A DNA stretch of 64,000 nucleotides from Pelagibacterium lentulum (GCF_003992625.1 NZ_RZMW01000037.1:62001-126000), one strand, 5' to 3'. Shown: positions 27,454-36,517, numbered from the stretch's first letter. Numbers and translations are program-made. The notes: a model not told the origin generated them from the letters alone.

Positions 27454-29394
27454 ATGAACGAAATCTTGTGGACGCCGTCTGAGGCACGCAAGCGCGGGTC
27501 GTCGCTATGGGCCTTTGCGGAAAAAACCGTACATGAACATGGCGCGGCGCCCGACGATTATGCGGCGCTGCTCGAATGGTCGATCCGCGAACCGAACGCT
27601 TTTTACGACGCACTCTGGGATTTCCTCGGCATTGTGGGAGACAAGGGCGGGGCTGCATTCGTTGCCGGTGCCGGTTTGCGCGACGGGAGATTTTATCCCG
27701 GCGCGCGGCTCAATTATGCGGAAAATCTTCTCCAGAATCCCAATGACAGTCTGGCGGTTATCGCCCATCGCGACGACGGTACACGCCGCGAGATAACCCG
27801 CGCGTCGCTTTACGATCAGGTCTCGCGCATGGTGCAGGCTTTGCGTGCCGAAGGGGTTGGAGAAGGGGACCGGGTGGCGGCAATCGTCACCCATGACATT
27901 GAGGCGATCATCGGTTATCTGGCGACAGCGGCGATTGGCGCCATCTGGTCCTCGTGTTCGCCAGATTTCGGCCCGGAAGGCGCTTCGGACCGGCTGTGTC
28001 AGATCGAACCGAAAGTGCTGCTGGCCGTGCCCGGATATGGTTATGCGGGCAAGCGTATTGATGTGTCCGCGTCTATCCACGCGGTGGCGGAAGGGGCCGA
28101 TCTCGCGCGGATCGTTCTGATCGGAGATGAGGTTCCCGAAGGCCTTAGCGCTCTGCCGTGCATAACGCTCAAGGATTGGCTGGCACCTTATAAGGCAGAA
28201 GAAATCGCGTTTAACCGGCTGCCTTTCGAGGCGCCGCTGGCGATCCTTTTTTCGTCCGGCACGACCGGCAAGCCCAAGTGCATCACCCATTCTGCGGCCG
28301 GCTTGTTGATCCAGCACAAGAAGGAGCTTGTGCTGCAATGCGATATAAAACCGGGCGACAAGTTCTTTTATTTCACCACATGCGGCTGGATGATGTGGAA
28401 CTGGCAGGTCACTGGCCTGGCCACCGGCGCTACGCTTGTCACCTATGACGGCAATCCCTTTTGTCCCGAGGCCAGCCGTCTGGTCGATCTGATCGATAGT
28501 GAGGGCGTCGAGGTCTTTGGCACCAGCGCCAAGTACATCGATGCGTGTCTGAAAGCGGGGCTGAAGCCGCGCGAGAGCCATAGTCTCGAAACGCTCAAGC
28601 TGATCCTTTCGACCGGCTCGCCGCTCATCCCGGCAAGTTTCGACTATATCTATCGCGACTGGAAGGCCGATCTGCATCTGGCCTCGATTTCGGGCGGCAC
28701 CGATATTTGCGCGTGTTTCCTGGGTGGCAATCCACTGTCGCCGGTGCGCCGGGGCGAGTTACAGGGCGCCATGCTGGGCATGGATCTCGATACGCTCGAC
28801 GACGCGGGCAATCCGGTTTCCGGTCAGCCGGGCGAATTTGTCTGCCGCAACGCGCATCTTTCGATGCCGGTCATGTTCTGGGGCGATGCGGATGGCTCGC
28901 GCTATCGAGACGCTTATTTTACGCGCTTCCCCGGTGTCTGGGCGCATGGCGATTATGTCGAAAAGCGCCCGTCGGGCGGTTATGTCATTCATGGGCGATC
29001 CGATACGACGCTCAACCCCGGCGGCGTACGGATCGGCACCGCGGAAATCTATCGACAGGTGGAAACCATCGACCAGGTGGAAGAAGCGCTGGCCGTGGGA
29101 CAGGAGATCGAAGGCGACCAACGTGTCATCCTGTTTGTCAAAATGCGCGAAGGGCACGCGCTGGATTCTGAACTTGAAAAAATCATCCGGCAGCGCATCC
29201 GCAGCGGTGCGACCCCTCGCCATGTTCCAGCAAAGATTGTTGCCGTGCCTGCCATCCCGCGCACACGCAACGGGAAGATTTCCGAGATCGCCGTCAAGGA
29301 TGTGATCCATGGGCGGGTCGTGAAGAACACAACGGCGCTGGCCAATCCCGAAGCGCTGGACCACTATAGGAACCTGCCGCAATTGCGGGAGTAG
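27454..29394 (+). CDS. Acetoacetyl-CoA synthetase (acetoacetate-CoA ligase)
   Basis: This enzyme makes acetoacetyl-CoA from acetoacetate, ATP and CoA. It has 646 residues. The adenylation motif is FSSGTTGKPKCITHSAAG, with the family segments TTCGWMMWNWQV and ASISGGTDICACFLGGNP, and the C-terminal catalytic lysine lies in RTRNGKISE. These segments separate acetoacetate ligases from acetate ligases. ATG 27454 follows GGGGAGGAG; GTG 27445 is a less likely start. It sits between thiolase and the sigma-54 activator (10 nt gap). Confidence 0.92.
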   Translation: MNEILWTPSEARKRGSSLWAFAEKTVHEHGAAPDDYAALLEWSIREPNAFYDALWDFLGIVGDKGGAAFVAGAGLRDGRFYPGARLNYAENLLQNPNDSLAVIAHRDDGTRREITRASLYDQVSRMVQALRAEGVGEGDRVAAIVTHDIEAIIGYLATAAIGAIWSSCSPDFGPEGASDRLCQIEPKVLLAVPGYGYAGKRIDVSASIHAVAEGADLARIVLIGDEVPEGLSALPCITLKDWLAPYKAEEIAFNRLPFEAPLAILFSSGTTGKPKCITHSAAGLLIQHKKELVLQCDIKPGDKFFYFTTCGWMMWNWQVTGLATGATLVTYDGNPFCPEASRLVDLIDSEGVEVFGTSAKYIDACLKAGLKPRESHSLETLKLILSTGSPLIPASFDYIYRDWKADLHLASISGGTDICACFLGGNPLSPVRRGELQGAMLGMDLDTLDDAGNPVSGQPGEFVCRNAHLSMPVMFWGDADGSRYRDAYFTRFPGVWAHGDYVEKRPSGGYVIHGRSDTTLNPGGVRIGTAEIYRQVETIDQVEEALAVGQEIEGDQRVILFVKMREGHALDSELEKIIRQRIRSGATPRHVPAKIVAVPAIPRTRNGKISEIAVKDVIHGRVVKNTTALANPEALDHYRNLPQLRE

Positions 29395-29404
29395 GAGACA
29401 GATC

Positions 29405-30826
29405 ATGGTGCGCGCGCTGACCTCAAATGGCACAACGCCACCCGCCATCGTCAAGGAGGCCATGGGGGCCTTCAACCTGCTGCGAGATTATTTCGAGGGC
29501 GCGATCATGGTCGATGCGCAGGCGCGCATCACCTGGATGGACGGGCGCTATCGACGGCTTTTGAAGCTTGCGGAAGGTTTCGATCCGGTTGGCCTTCCGG
29601 TCGAGCAGGTGCTGCCGCATTCGATGCTGCGCAGGGTTGTGGAAACCGGCCGGGCAAGTCTGCTCGACATCATGGAGATCGGAGAGCGCCAGCTTGTTGT
29701 CTGCCGGATTCCGCTAAAGGATGAAAGCGGCACGGTTCAGGGCGCCATCGGTTTTGTGTTTTATGACAATGTGGACTATCTCGCCCCGATCCTGAAAAAA
29801 GTGGAACAACTCCAGCGCCAACTCAGCAGGGCGCAGGCGGCGCTTGATCGCGAGCGGTCGACGAAATATTCGCTCGCCAATTTCGTGGGTGTCAGCGACA
29901 AGGTGACGGAATTGAAAAGCCAGATCCGTCGCTTTGCGCTGCGCGATGGGCCCGCCCTGATACTTGGGGAAACGGGCACCGGTAAGGAACTTCTGGCCCA
30001 TGCGATCCATCAGGCGTCCGACCGGGCAGACGGCCCCTTCGTCGCCGTCAACATGGCAGCAATTCCCGAAGCGCTGCTGGAGTCCGAGTTCTTTGGCGTG
30101 GCGCCGGGCGCCTATACCGGCGCGGAAAAAAAAGCGCGCAAGGGCAAGTTCGAACTGGCGCATGGCGGCACGCTATTCCTCGACGAAATCGGCGATATGC
30201 CCTTGTCGATACAAGCGAAATTCCTGCGCGTCCTGCAGGAAGGTGAGATCGAGGCGCTGGGGTCGAACGCGCTGAAAAAGATCGATGTACGGATCATTGC
30301 GGCGACCTCACAGGACCTCGACCAACTCATGGCGGCCAAGCGCTTCCGGGCCGATCTGTATTACCGGGTTGCGGTGCTGACGGTGCAGGTGCCGCCCCTG
30401 CGCGAGCGGCTCGAAGATATGGCGGTGATTTGCGAGCGGCTGCTCCAAGATACGCCAAGGTCCGAAGATATGCGCGGCTGGATCATTGAGCCCGACGCGA
30501 TCGGGCTTTTGCAGCGTCATGACTGGCCGGGCAATGTACGTGAATTGCGCAATGTGCTTGAACGGGCAGCAGCGATCGCACCCAGTGAAGTCCTTGATTT
30601 CGGTGTGATTTCACGCGCCATGCCGCAATTACTCGAACGCGGGCAGGTGCATCTCGTGCGTGGCGATCAAGGGGGACTGGCCGAAGTTAAGGACCGGGCC
30701 GAACGCGATGCCATTCTCGATGCGCTCAACCGCTCCAAGGGCCAGAAAGCGGCAGCAGCGCGGCTGCTCGGTGTTTCGCGCAGCCAGTTTTACGAAAAGC
30801 TCAAGCGACACGATCTGGCACTGTAG
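29405..30826 (+). CDS. Sigma-54-dependent transcriptional activator with PAS domain
   Basis: This bacterial enhancer-binding protein has 473 residues: a PAS sensor at about 25-125, a coiled coil at 130-152, the AAA+ domain at about 160-395 and a Fis-type helix-turn-helix at about 430-470 (KAAAARLLGVSRSQFYEKLK). Walker A is GETGTGKE (188-195) and Walker B LFLDEI (257-262). The sigma-54 contact loop reads GAYTGA (235-240) instead of GAFTGA, a conservative change seen in working activators. It has no receiver domain, so it probably senses a small ligand through PAS. A sigma-54-type promoter lies 140 bp downstream, ahead of the hydroxybutyrate operon. Confidence 0.9.
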   Translation: MVRALTSNGTTPPAIVKEAMGAFNLLRDYFEGAIMVDAQARITWMDGRYRRLLKLAEGFDPVGLPVEQVLPHSMLRRVVETGRASLLDIMEIGERQLVVCRIPLKDESGTVQGAIGFVFYDNVDYLAPILKKVEQLQRQLSRAQAALDRERSTKYSLANFVGVSDKVTELKSQIRRFALRDGPALILGETGTGKELLAHAIHQASDRADGPFVAVNMAAIPEALLESEFFGVAPGAYTGAEKKARKGKFELAHGGTLFLDEIGDMPLSIQAKFLRVLQEGEIEALGSNALKKIDVRIIAATSQDLDQLMAAKRFRADLYYRVAVLTVQVPPLRERLEDMAVICERLLQDTPRSEDMRGWIIEPDAIGLLQRHDWPGNVRELRNVLERAAAIAPSEVLDFGVISRAMPQLLERGQVHLVRGDQGGLAEVKDRAERDAILDALNRSKGQKAAAARLLGVSRSQFYEKLKRHDLAL

Positions 30827-30846
30827 CGTCCGGTATTCCGTACATG

Positions 30847-30940
30847 TGTCCGTTCCGATTTCCGGACAAGCTTTGCTTCCTTGGCGCAAAGTCCGGCACG
30901 GTTTGAGCGGCGGAATCTTGGCTTAACGCCGGAATTCCGG
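30847..30940. promoter_or_regulatory. Candidate upstream activator sites for the sigma-54 activator
   Basis: Two symmetric elements lie upstream of the sigma-54 promoter: TGTCCG-N10-CGGACA at 30847-30868 and the perfect 12-bp palindrome CCGGAATTCCGG at 30929-30940. The motif TCCGG recurs in this 110-bp stretch. The first element is about 100 bp from the promoter, a usual distance for enhancer-binding proteins. Binding is inferred. Confidence 0.5.
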
Positions 30941-30964
30941 GGAATTTCCTCAGCTCTCTAAAAC

Positions 30965-30980
30965 TGGCACGCATCTTGAA
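30965..30980 (+). promoter_or_regulatory. Sigma-54 (-24/-12) promoter upstream of bdhA
   Basis: TGGCACG-CATC-TTGAA matches the -24/-12 consensus (TGGCACG-N4-TTGCA) except that the -12 GC is GA. The spacing of GG and the -12 element is exactly 10 nt. Transcription would start near 30990, about 50 nt before bdhA. The adjacent activator gene makes this the obvious target. Confidence 0.72.
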
Positions 30981-31041
30981 ATGATGTTCCCGAAAGCGGG
31001 GCATCAAAGTCCTCGTAAAACGACAAAAGGGTGGAGGAACG

Positions 31042-31833
31042 ATGTCATCAGACGTCGAGCCAAAGGTCGTGCTCGTTACCGGCGCGACAAGCGGGATCGG
31101 TTTGGCCATTGCGAAGCGTTTCGCGCGGGCCGGACATCAATTGGTGATCAACGGGCTTGAAAGCGTTACGGACGCGCAGGCGGCGATTGCCGAGATTGCT
31201 GGCAACGGTCCGTGTCCGCCTTTTTATTTTGAAGCCGATCTTGCCGATGGCGCCGAGAGCTTTGCGCTGGCCAATGCCGCGATTGGAAAGTTCGGGCGTG
31301 TCGATGTTCTGGTCAATAATGCCGGCATTCAGAAGGTGGCGGCTGTCGAAGATCTTCCACCCCAGGATTGGGAGCGGATCATCGCTGTCAGCCTCGATAG
31401 TGCGTATCATACGATCCGTGCTGCACTGCCGGGGATGAAGGAGCGCGGCACGGGCCGTATCGTCAATATCGCTTCGGCGCATGGCCTGCGCGCCTCTCCC
31501 TATAAGTCCGCCTATGTCGCGACCAAGCATGCGGTTGTGGGGTTGACCAAGACCGTGGCGCTGGAAGTCGCGGAAATGGGCATCACGGTCAATGCGATTT
31601 GTCCGGGTTATGTGTGGACGCCGCTGGTTGCCGCTCAGGTCACCGACCAGGCGAAGGTGCATGGCATGAGCGAAGAGGATGTCATCCGCAAGGTGATGCT
31701 GGCGCCCCAGCCCACGAAAAAGTTTGTGCAGCCCGAGGAAGTGGCCGAACTTGCGCTTTATCTCGCGTCGGACATGGCACGCTCGATCACAGGGGCGGCG
31801 ATCTCGATTGATGGAGGGTGGACGGCCAAATGA
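31042..31833 (+). CDS. bdhA: 3-Hydroxybutyrate dehydrogenase
   Basis: This enzyme oxidises D-3-hydroxybutyrate to acetoacetate with NAD. It is a short-chain dehydrogenase of 263 residues. The cofactor motif is TGATSGIG (13-20) and the catalytic residues are Ser145, Tyr158 and Lys162 (SAYVATKH). The family-specific region NAICPGYVWTPLVAAQ and QPTKKFVQPEEVA identifies the 3-hydroxybutyrate branch. GGAGGAACG precedes the start. It opens an operon with five importer genes, and its stop overlaps the LivG-like start (ATGA). Confidence 0.92.
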   Translation: MSSDVEPKVVLVTGATSGIGLAIAKRFARAGHQLVINGLESVTDAQAAIAEIAGNGPCPPFYFEADLADGAESFALANAAIGKFGRVDVLVNNAGIQKVAAVEDLPPQDWERIIAVSLDSAYHTIRAALPGMKERGTGRIVNIASAHGLRASPYKSAYVATKHAVVGLTKTVALEVAEMGITVNAICPGYVWTPLVAAQVTDQAKVHGMSEEDVIRKVMLAPQPTKKFVQPEEVAELALYLASDMARSITGAAISIDGGWTAK

Positions 31834-32588
31834 GCGATACAGACGTGATCTTGTCGGCCAAGGGCATGACAAAGCAATTTGCCGGGTTCATGGCGGTCAA
31901 GGATGTCAATCTCGACGTTAAGCGCGGCTCGATCCATGCAATGATTGGTCCGAACGGGGCGGGCAAGACAACCTGCTTTAATCTGCTAACCAAGTTTTTG
32001 CAGCCCACGGCGGGCTCGATCAGCTTCAACGGCAAGGATATTACCACCATGGCTGCGTCAGATATTGCGCGGCTTGGCATGGTGCGCTCGTTTCAGATTT
32101 CGGCGGTGTTTCCCAAGCTGACGGTGCTGGAAAATGTGCGCGTGGCGTTGCAGCGGCGGCGCGGTGGCAATTTCGACTTCTGGCGGTCCCAACGGGTGCT
32201 GAACCAGTTCGACGAGGAGGCGATGCGCCGGGTCGAGGAAGTCGGGCTTACCGATTTTGCGGGCGAGTTGGCGGGGGAATTGTCCTATGGTCGCAAGCGG
32301 GCGCTCGAATTTGCGACGACGCTGGCGCTCGAACCCGAACTGTTGCTGCTCGATGAGCCTATGGCGGGGATGGCGCAGGAGGATATCGAGCGGATTTCAG
32401 CGCTGATAAAGCGAATCTCGGCCAATCGCACGATCCTGATGGTCGAGCACAACCTTTCTGTTGTCGCCGACCTTTCCGACAAGATCACCGTTCTGGCGCG
32501 CGGGCAGGTTCTTGCCGAGGGTGATTACGAAACCGTCTCGAACGATCCGCGCGTAATCGAAGCCTATATCGGAGTTGGACATGGCTGA
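31830..32588 (+). CDS. Branched-chain-type ABC transporter ATPase, LivG-like (second importer)
   Basis: This ATPase subunit has 252 residues. Walker A is GPNGAGKTT, Walker B LLLLDEPMAGMA and the H-loop VEHNLSVV; the signature is the LivG-style LSYGRKR. ATG 31830 overlaps the bdhA stop. The coupling to bdhA suggests that this importer carries 3-hydroxybutyrate or a related hydroxy/keto acid. Confidence 0.9.
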   Translation: MSDTDVILSAKGMTKQFAGFMAVKDVNLDVKRGSIHAMIGPNGAGKTTCFNLLTKFLQPTAGSISFNGKDITTMAASDIARLGMVRSFQISAVFPKLTVLENVRVALQRRRGGNFDFWRSQRVLNQFDEEAMRRVEEVGLTDFAGELAGELSYGRKRALEFATTLALEPELLLLDEPMAGMAQEDIERISALIKRISANRTILMVEHNLSVVADLSDKITVLARGQVLAEGDYETVSNDPRVIEAYIGVGHG

Positions 32589-33309
32589 GGCTGCACCCAA
32601 ACTGGATACGGCGCCGCTTCTGGCCGTACGCGATCTCGAAGGCTGGTACGGGGAAAGCCATGTGCTGCACGGCATCAATCTCGATGTGGCGCAAGGCGAA
32701 GTGGTAACGCTTCTGGGCCGCAATGGCGCTGGCAAAACGACAACGCTCAAGGCCATCATGGGGATTTTGGCCAAGCGCAAGGGGTCGGTGACGCTGAACG
32801 GGCGCGAGCTTATCGGATTGCCGAGCCGGGACATCGCCAGGGCGGGGATCGCGCTTTGCCCTGAGGAGCGGGCGATATTTTCCTCGCTCAGCGTTGAGGA
32901 AAACCTCATGCTGCCACCACGGGTCAAACCGGGCGGGCTGAGCGTTGAGCAGATTTTCGAGATGTTCCCGAACCTCAAGGAACGGCTTTCGAGCCAGGGA
33001 ACCAAACTTTCAGGCGGCGAACAGCAGATGCTGGCCATCGGCCGCATTCTGCGCACTGGCGCTAATCTGCTGCTGCTCGATGAGCCCACCGAAGGGCTTG
33101 CGCCGGTGATCGTGCAGCAGATCGGTGCGACCATCGCCATGCTCAAGCAGCAGGGCTTCACCATCGTTCTGGTCGAACAGAACTTCCATTTCGCGGCTTC
33201 GGTTGCGGACCGGCATTATGTGATCGAGTTGGGCAAGGTGATCGACACGATCCCCAATGCCGAGCTGGAGGAAAATATCGAGAAATTGCACGCCTATCTG
33301 GGCGTGTAG
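32581..33309 (+). CDS. Branched-chain-type ABC transporter ATPase, LivF-like (second importer)
   Basis: This is the second ATPase, about 242 residues, with Walker A GRNGAGKTT, signature LSGGEQQ, Walker B LLLLDEPTEGLAP and switch VEQN. ATG 32581 has GGAG 7 nt upstream and overlaps the LivG-like stop by 8 nt. It is clearly a paralogue of the LivF-like protein at 15171-15929. Confidence 0.9.
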   Translation: MAEAAPKLDTAPLLAVRDLEGWYGESHVLHGINLDVAQGEVVTLLGRNGAGKTTTLKAIMGILAKRKGSVTLNGRELIGLPSRDIARAGIALCPEERAIFSSLSVEENLMLPPRVKPGGLSVEQIFEMFPNLKERLSSQGTKLSGGEQQMLAIGRILRTGANLLLLDEPTEGLAPVIVQQIGATIAMLKQQGFTIVLVEQNFHFAASVADRHYVIELGKVIDTIPNAELEENIEKLHAYLGV

Positions 33310-33341
33310 GCCAAGAAATTCACGAAAGGGAGGAAACCAAA

Positions 33342-34535
33342 GTGAATATCGCTAAACCAATGCTGGCTCTGGTAACAGGGCTATTGATGACCAGCTCCGC
33401 GCTCGCCATCGACATTCGGATCGGTGTGCTTAACGACCGCTCGGGCATTTACGCCGATCTTTCGGGGGAAGGTTCGGTAATTGCGGCGCGCATGGCAATT
33501 GAGGATTTCGGTGCTGCCGACAAGGGCATCAATGTTGAAATCCTGTCCGCCGACCACCAGAACCGGCCCGATGTGGCGTCGACCATTGCGCGTCAATGGT
33601 ACGATAACGACAACGTGGATGTGATCGCTGACGTGCCGACCTCTTCGGCAGCGATTGCCGTGCATGAAATCACGCGCGAGAAAAACAGGGTGTTCATTGT
33701 TTCAGGCGCTGCGTCCTCGGACCTTACTGGCACGATGTGTTCGCCCAATACCGCGCATTGGACCTATGACACCTGGGCGCTGGCCAATGGCACCGGCTCG
33801 GCCATGGTGCAGGAGGGATTCGATAGCTGGTATTTCCTGACCGCTGATTATGCGTTTGGTCATGCGCTCGAGGCCGATACCTCTGCGGTGGTCGAAGCAT
33901 CCGGCGGCGAGGTTTTGGGCACTGTCCGTCATCCGTTCCCCGGCCAGGATTTCTCATCCTTCCTTTTGCAGGCGCAAGCATCGGGTGCCAAGGTGATCGG
34001 GCTGGCCAATGCCGGCGGTGATACCGTCAATGCTATCAAGCAGGCATCGGAATTCGGTATCACACAGGCTGGCCAGGCACTTGCCGGGTTGCTGATCTTC
34101 ATTACCGATGTCGACGCATTGGGGCTCAACGATGCACAAGGTCTGGTCCTGACCGAAGCCTTCTATTGGGACCTCAACGATGAGACCCGCGAATGGTCGG
34201 AGCGTTTCGAGGCCCAGCGTGGCGCCAAACCTACAATGGTTCATGCCGGTGTCTATTCAGGCGTGCTGCACTATCTCAAGGCCGTCGAGCATGCCGGCTC
34301 GAAAGATGCTGAACTGGTGATGGCAGCCATGCGCGAATTGCCGATCGAAGATCCGGTCATGGGCGGTGGTGAGTTGCGGATAGACGGACGCAAGACCCAC
34401 GACATGTACCTGTTCCGGGTCAAGTCGCCCGATGAATCGAGCGGTCCTTGGGATTATTACGAGCATCTTGCGACCATTCCCGCTGAAACCGCATTCCGTC
34501 CGCTTGAAGACGGCGGTTGCGAATTGGTGAACTGA
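33342..34535 (+). CDS. Branched-chain-type ABC transporter solute-binding protein (second importer)
   Basis: This periplasmic receptor has 397 residues, a short Sec signal peptide (ending TSSALAID) and the Peripla_BP_6 fold (IRIGVLNDRSGIYADLSGEG; later YFLTADYAFGHALE). It starts with GTG 33342 behind GGGAGG. Unlike the receptor at 10774 it is not Tat-exported. It most resembles receptors in operons for short hydroxy or aromatic acids, so 3-hydroxybutyrate or acetoacetate is a sensible hypothesis. Confidence 0.87.
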   Translation: MNIAKPMLALVTGLLMTSSALAIDIRIGVLNDRSGIYADLSGEGSVIAARMAIEDFGAADKGINVEILSADHQNRPDVASTIARQWYDNDNVDVIADVPTSSAAIAVHEITREKNRVFIVSGAASSDLTGTMCSPNTAHWTYDTWALANGTGSAMVQEGFDSWYFLTADYAFGHALEADTSAVVEASGGEVLGTVRHPFPGQDFSSFLLQAQASGAKVIGLANAGGDTVNAIKQASEFGITQAGQALAGLLIFITDVDALGLNDAQGLVLTEAFYWDLNDETREWSERFEAQRGAKPTMVHAGVYSGVLHYLKAVEHAGSKDAELVMAAMRELPIEDPVMGGGELRIDGRKTHDMYLFRVKSPDESSGPWDYYEHLATIPAETAFRPLEDGGCELVN

Positions 34536-34552
34536 TCCTCCCGACCAAGCTG

Positions 34553-34583
34553 GGGATGCGCCACAGGATTACTGGCGCATCCC
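34553..34583 (+). terminator. Intercistronic hairpin after second solute-binding gene
   Basis: A perfect 10-bp stem (GGGATGCGCC / GGCGCATCCC) with an 11-nt loop is followed by GCTTTTG. It sits between the receptor gene and the permease genes, matching the hairpin pattern after the other receptor genes in this window. Confidence 0.72.
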
Positions 34584-34623
34584 GCTTTTGCTGGAAACAC
34601 ATCAAAGGCGAAGGATAACGCCC

Positions 34624-35511
34624 ATGTTTGAACTTCTCGGCATCGCGCCTCAAGCCCTGTTCGGGCAATTGCTGCTCGGGCTGATCAATGGCTCGTTTTA
34701 TGCAATGCTCAGCCTTGGGCTGGCCGTCATTTTCGGGTTGCTCAACATCATTAATTTCACCCACGGCGCTCAATACATGATGGGTGCGTTCGTCGCCTGG
34801 ATGCTGCTGACCTATTTCGGGCTGAGTTACTGGTGGGCGCTGGTGCTGGTGCCGGTTATCGTGGGGGCGTCGGGCATCGTGATCGAGCGTTTGATGATCT
34901 CACGGCTCTACCATCTCGATCACCTTTACGGTCTGCTTTTGACCTTCGGGCTGGCGCTGATCATTCAAGGGCTATTCCGCAACCAATATGGGGTTTCCGG
35001 GATGCCCTATTCGATCCCGCCCGAATTGCAGGGTGGTACCAATCTGGGTTTCATGTTCCTGCCCAATTACCGCGCATGGGTGGTGGTTGCCTCGGTTGTA
35101 GTGTGTTTCGGCACATGGTTCCTGATCGAAAAGACGCGGCTCGGCGCCTATTTACGTGCCGCAACGGAAAACCCGACCATGGTGGGGGCTTTCGGGATCA
35201 ATGTTCCGCGGCTGATTACGTTGACCTATGGTTTTGGCGTTGGGCTGGCAGCCCTGGCAGGCGTGCTTGCCGCGCCAATTTATTCGGTCAATCCCAATAT
35301 GGGCGCCGATCTTATCATCATCGTTTTCGCGGTCGTCGTTATCGGGGGCATGGGTTCGATCATGGGGGCAATCCTCACCGGGTTCGGGCTGGGGCTCGTG
35401 GAAGGGCTGGCGCGTGTCTTTTACCCTGAAGGGTCGGCTGTCGTGATCTTTGTCATCATGGCCATCGTGTTGCTTATCAAGCCCGCCGGGCTGTTCGGGA
35501 GGACCGCATAA
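34624..35511 (+). CDS. Branched-chain-type ABC transporter permease, LivH-like (second importer)
   Basis: This inner-membrane permease has 295 residues and a canonical LivH start (LLLGLINGSFYAMLSLGLAVIFG, NIINFTHGAQYMMGAF) and C-terminal GGMGSIMGAILTGFG. ATG 34624 is preferred over the frame opening at 34588. The stop overlaps the LivM-like start (TAATG). Confidence 0.9.
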   Translation: MFELLGIAPQALFGQLLLGLINGSFYAMLSLGLAVIFGLLNIINFTHGAQYMMGAFVAWMLLTYFGLSYWWALVLVPVIVGASGIVIERLMISRLYHLDHLYGLLLTFGLALIIQGLFRNQYGVSGMPYSIPPELQGGTNLGFMFLPNYRAWVVVASVVVCFGTWFLIEKTRLGAYLRAATENPTMVGAFGINVPRLITLTYGFGVGLAALAGVLAAPIYSVNPNMGADLIIIVFAVVVIGGMGSIMGAILTGFGLGLVEGLARVFYPEGSAVVIFVIMAIVLLIKPAGLFGRTA

Positions 35512-36494
35512 TGACGGATCAGACAATGAGCGGTGCGCCGGTGAACGAAAAAACGCGACAGCCGCTGCGGGTTCCTGTGCTGCATATGGGGATATTTGCG
35601 GCACTGTTGATCTTCTTTCTCGCTGCGCCGTTTTTCCTTTATCCAGTGTTCTTGATGAAGGTGCTGTGCTTTGCGCTTTTTGCCTGCGCCTTCAATCTGC
35701 TGCTCGGCTATGGTGGGCTTTTGAGTTTCGGCCATGCCGCCTTTTTTGGCGGGGCGAGTTATATTTCAGCCCATGCGGCCAAGATGTGGGGCTTCACCCC
35801 CGAACTTGCCGTTCTGCTCGGTACAGGGGCGGCGGCCGTTCTGGGTCTTGTAATCGGGTCGCTCGCGATCCGGCGACAGGGCATTTATTTCGCCATGGTC
35901 ACGCTGGCCTTTGCGCAGATGGTGTTCTTCTTTTCCCTACAGGCGCCCTTTACCGGTGGCGAGGACGGCATTCAGGCCGTGCCGCGCAATCTGTTGTTCG
36001 GGCTGTTCGACATACGTCATGACCGGGCATTCTATTTCTTTGTGCTCGCGATCTGTTTCGGGGGCGTGCTGCTGATCTACCGGATCATCCACTCGCCATT
36101 CGGGCAGGTGCTCAAGGCGATCCGGGAAAACGAGCAGCGTTCGATTTCGCTGGGCTATCAGGTCAATCGCTACAAGCTCGCCGTGTTCGTGATTTCGGCA
36201 ACGCTAGCGGGCACGGCAGGGGCGACCAAAGCGCTGGTTTTCCAGCTTGCCTCGCTGACAGACGTGCATTGGACCATGTCAGGCGAGGTCGTGCTAATGG
36301 CGTTGCTTGGCGGCATCCACACGATATTCGGCCCGATTGCGGGTGCGGCGCTCATCGTCGCCATGCAGAACTATTTCGCGGGCTTTGGCGCCTGGGTAAC
36401 GGTGCTGCAAGGGGCGATCTTTGTGATTGCGGTGCTGCTGTTCCGCGAGGGTATTGTCGGGGTGATCGGCAAGTGGCTTAAAAAGCCGCTGTAG
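35511..36494 (+). CDS. Branched-chain-type ABC transporter permease, LivM-like (second importer)
   Basis: This is the second permease, 327 residues, with the LivM segment [20 protein letters not shown] and the later GEVVLMALLGGIHTIFGPI. It has a polar N-terminal stretch of about 25 residues before the first helix. It is the last gene of the sigma-54-driven operon and converges on the metal-transporter operon, with 23 bp between stops and no clear terminator. Confidence 0.9.
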   Translation: MTDQTMSGAPVNEKTRQPLRVPVLHMGIFAALLIFFLAAPFFLYPVFLMKVLCFALFACAFNLLLGYGGLLSFGHAAFFGGASYISAHAAKMWGFTPELAVLLGTGAAAVLGLVIGSLAIRRQGIYFAMVTLAFAQMVFFFSLQAPFTGGEDGIQAVPRNLLFGLFDIRHDRAFYFFVLAICFGGVLLIYRIIHSPFGQVLKAIRENEQRSISLGYQVNRYKLAVFVISATLAGTAGATKALVFQLASLTDVHWTMSGEVVLMALLGGIHTIFGPIAGAALIVAMQNYFAGFGAWVTVLQGAIFVIAVLLFREGIVGVIGKWLKKPL

Positions 36495-36517
36495 CGAAAA
36501 ACGGTGAGCCGCGAATG

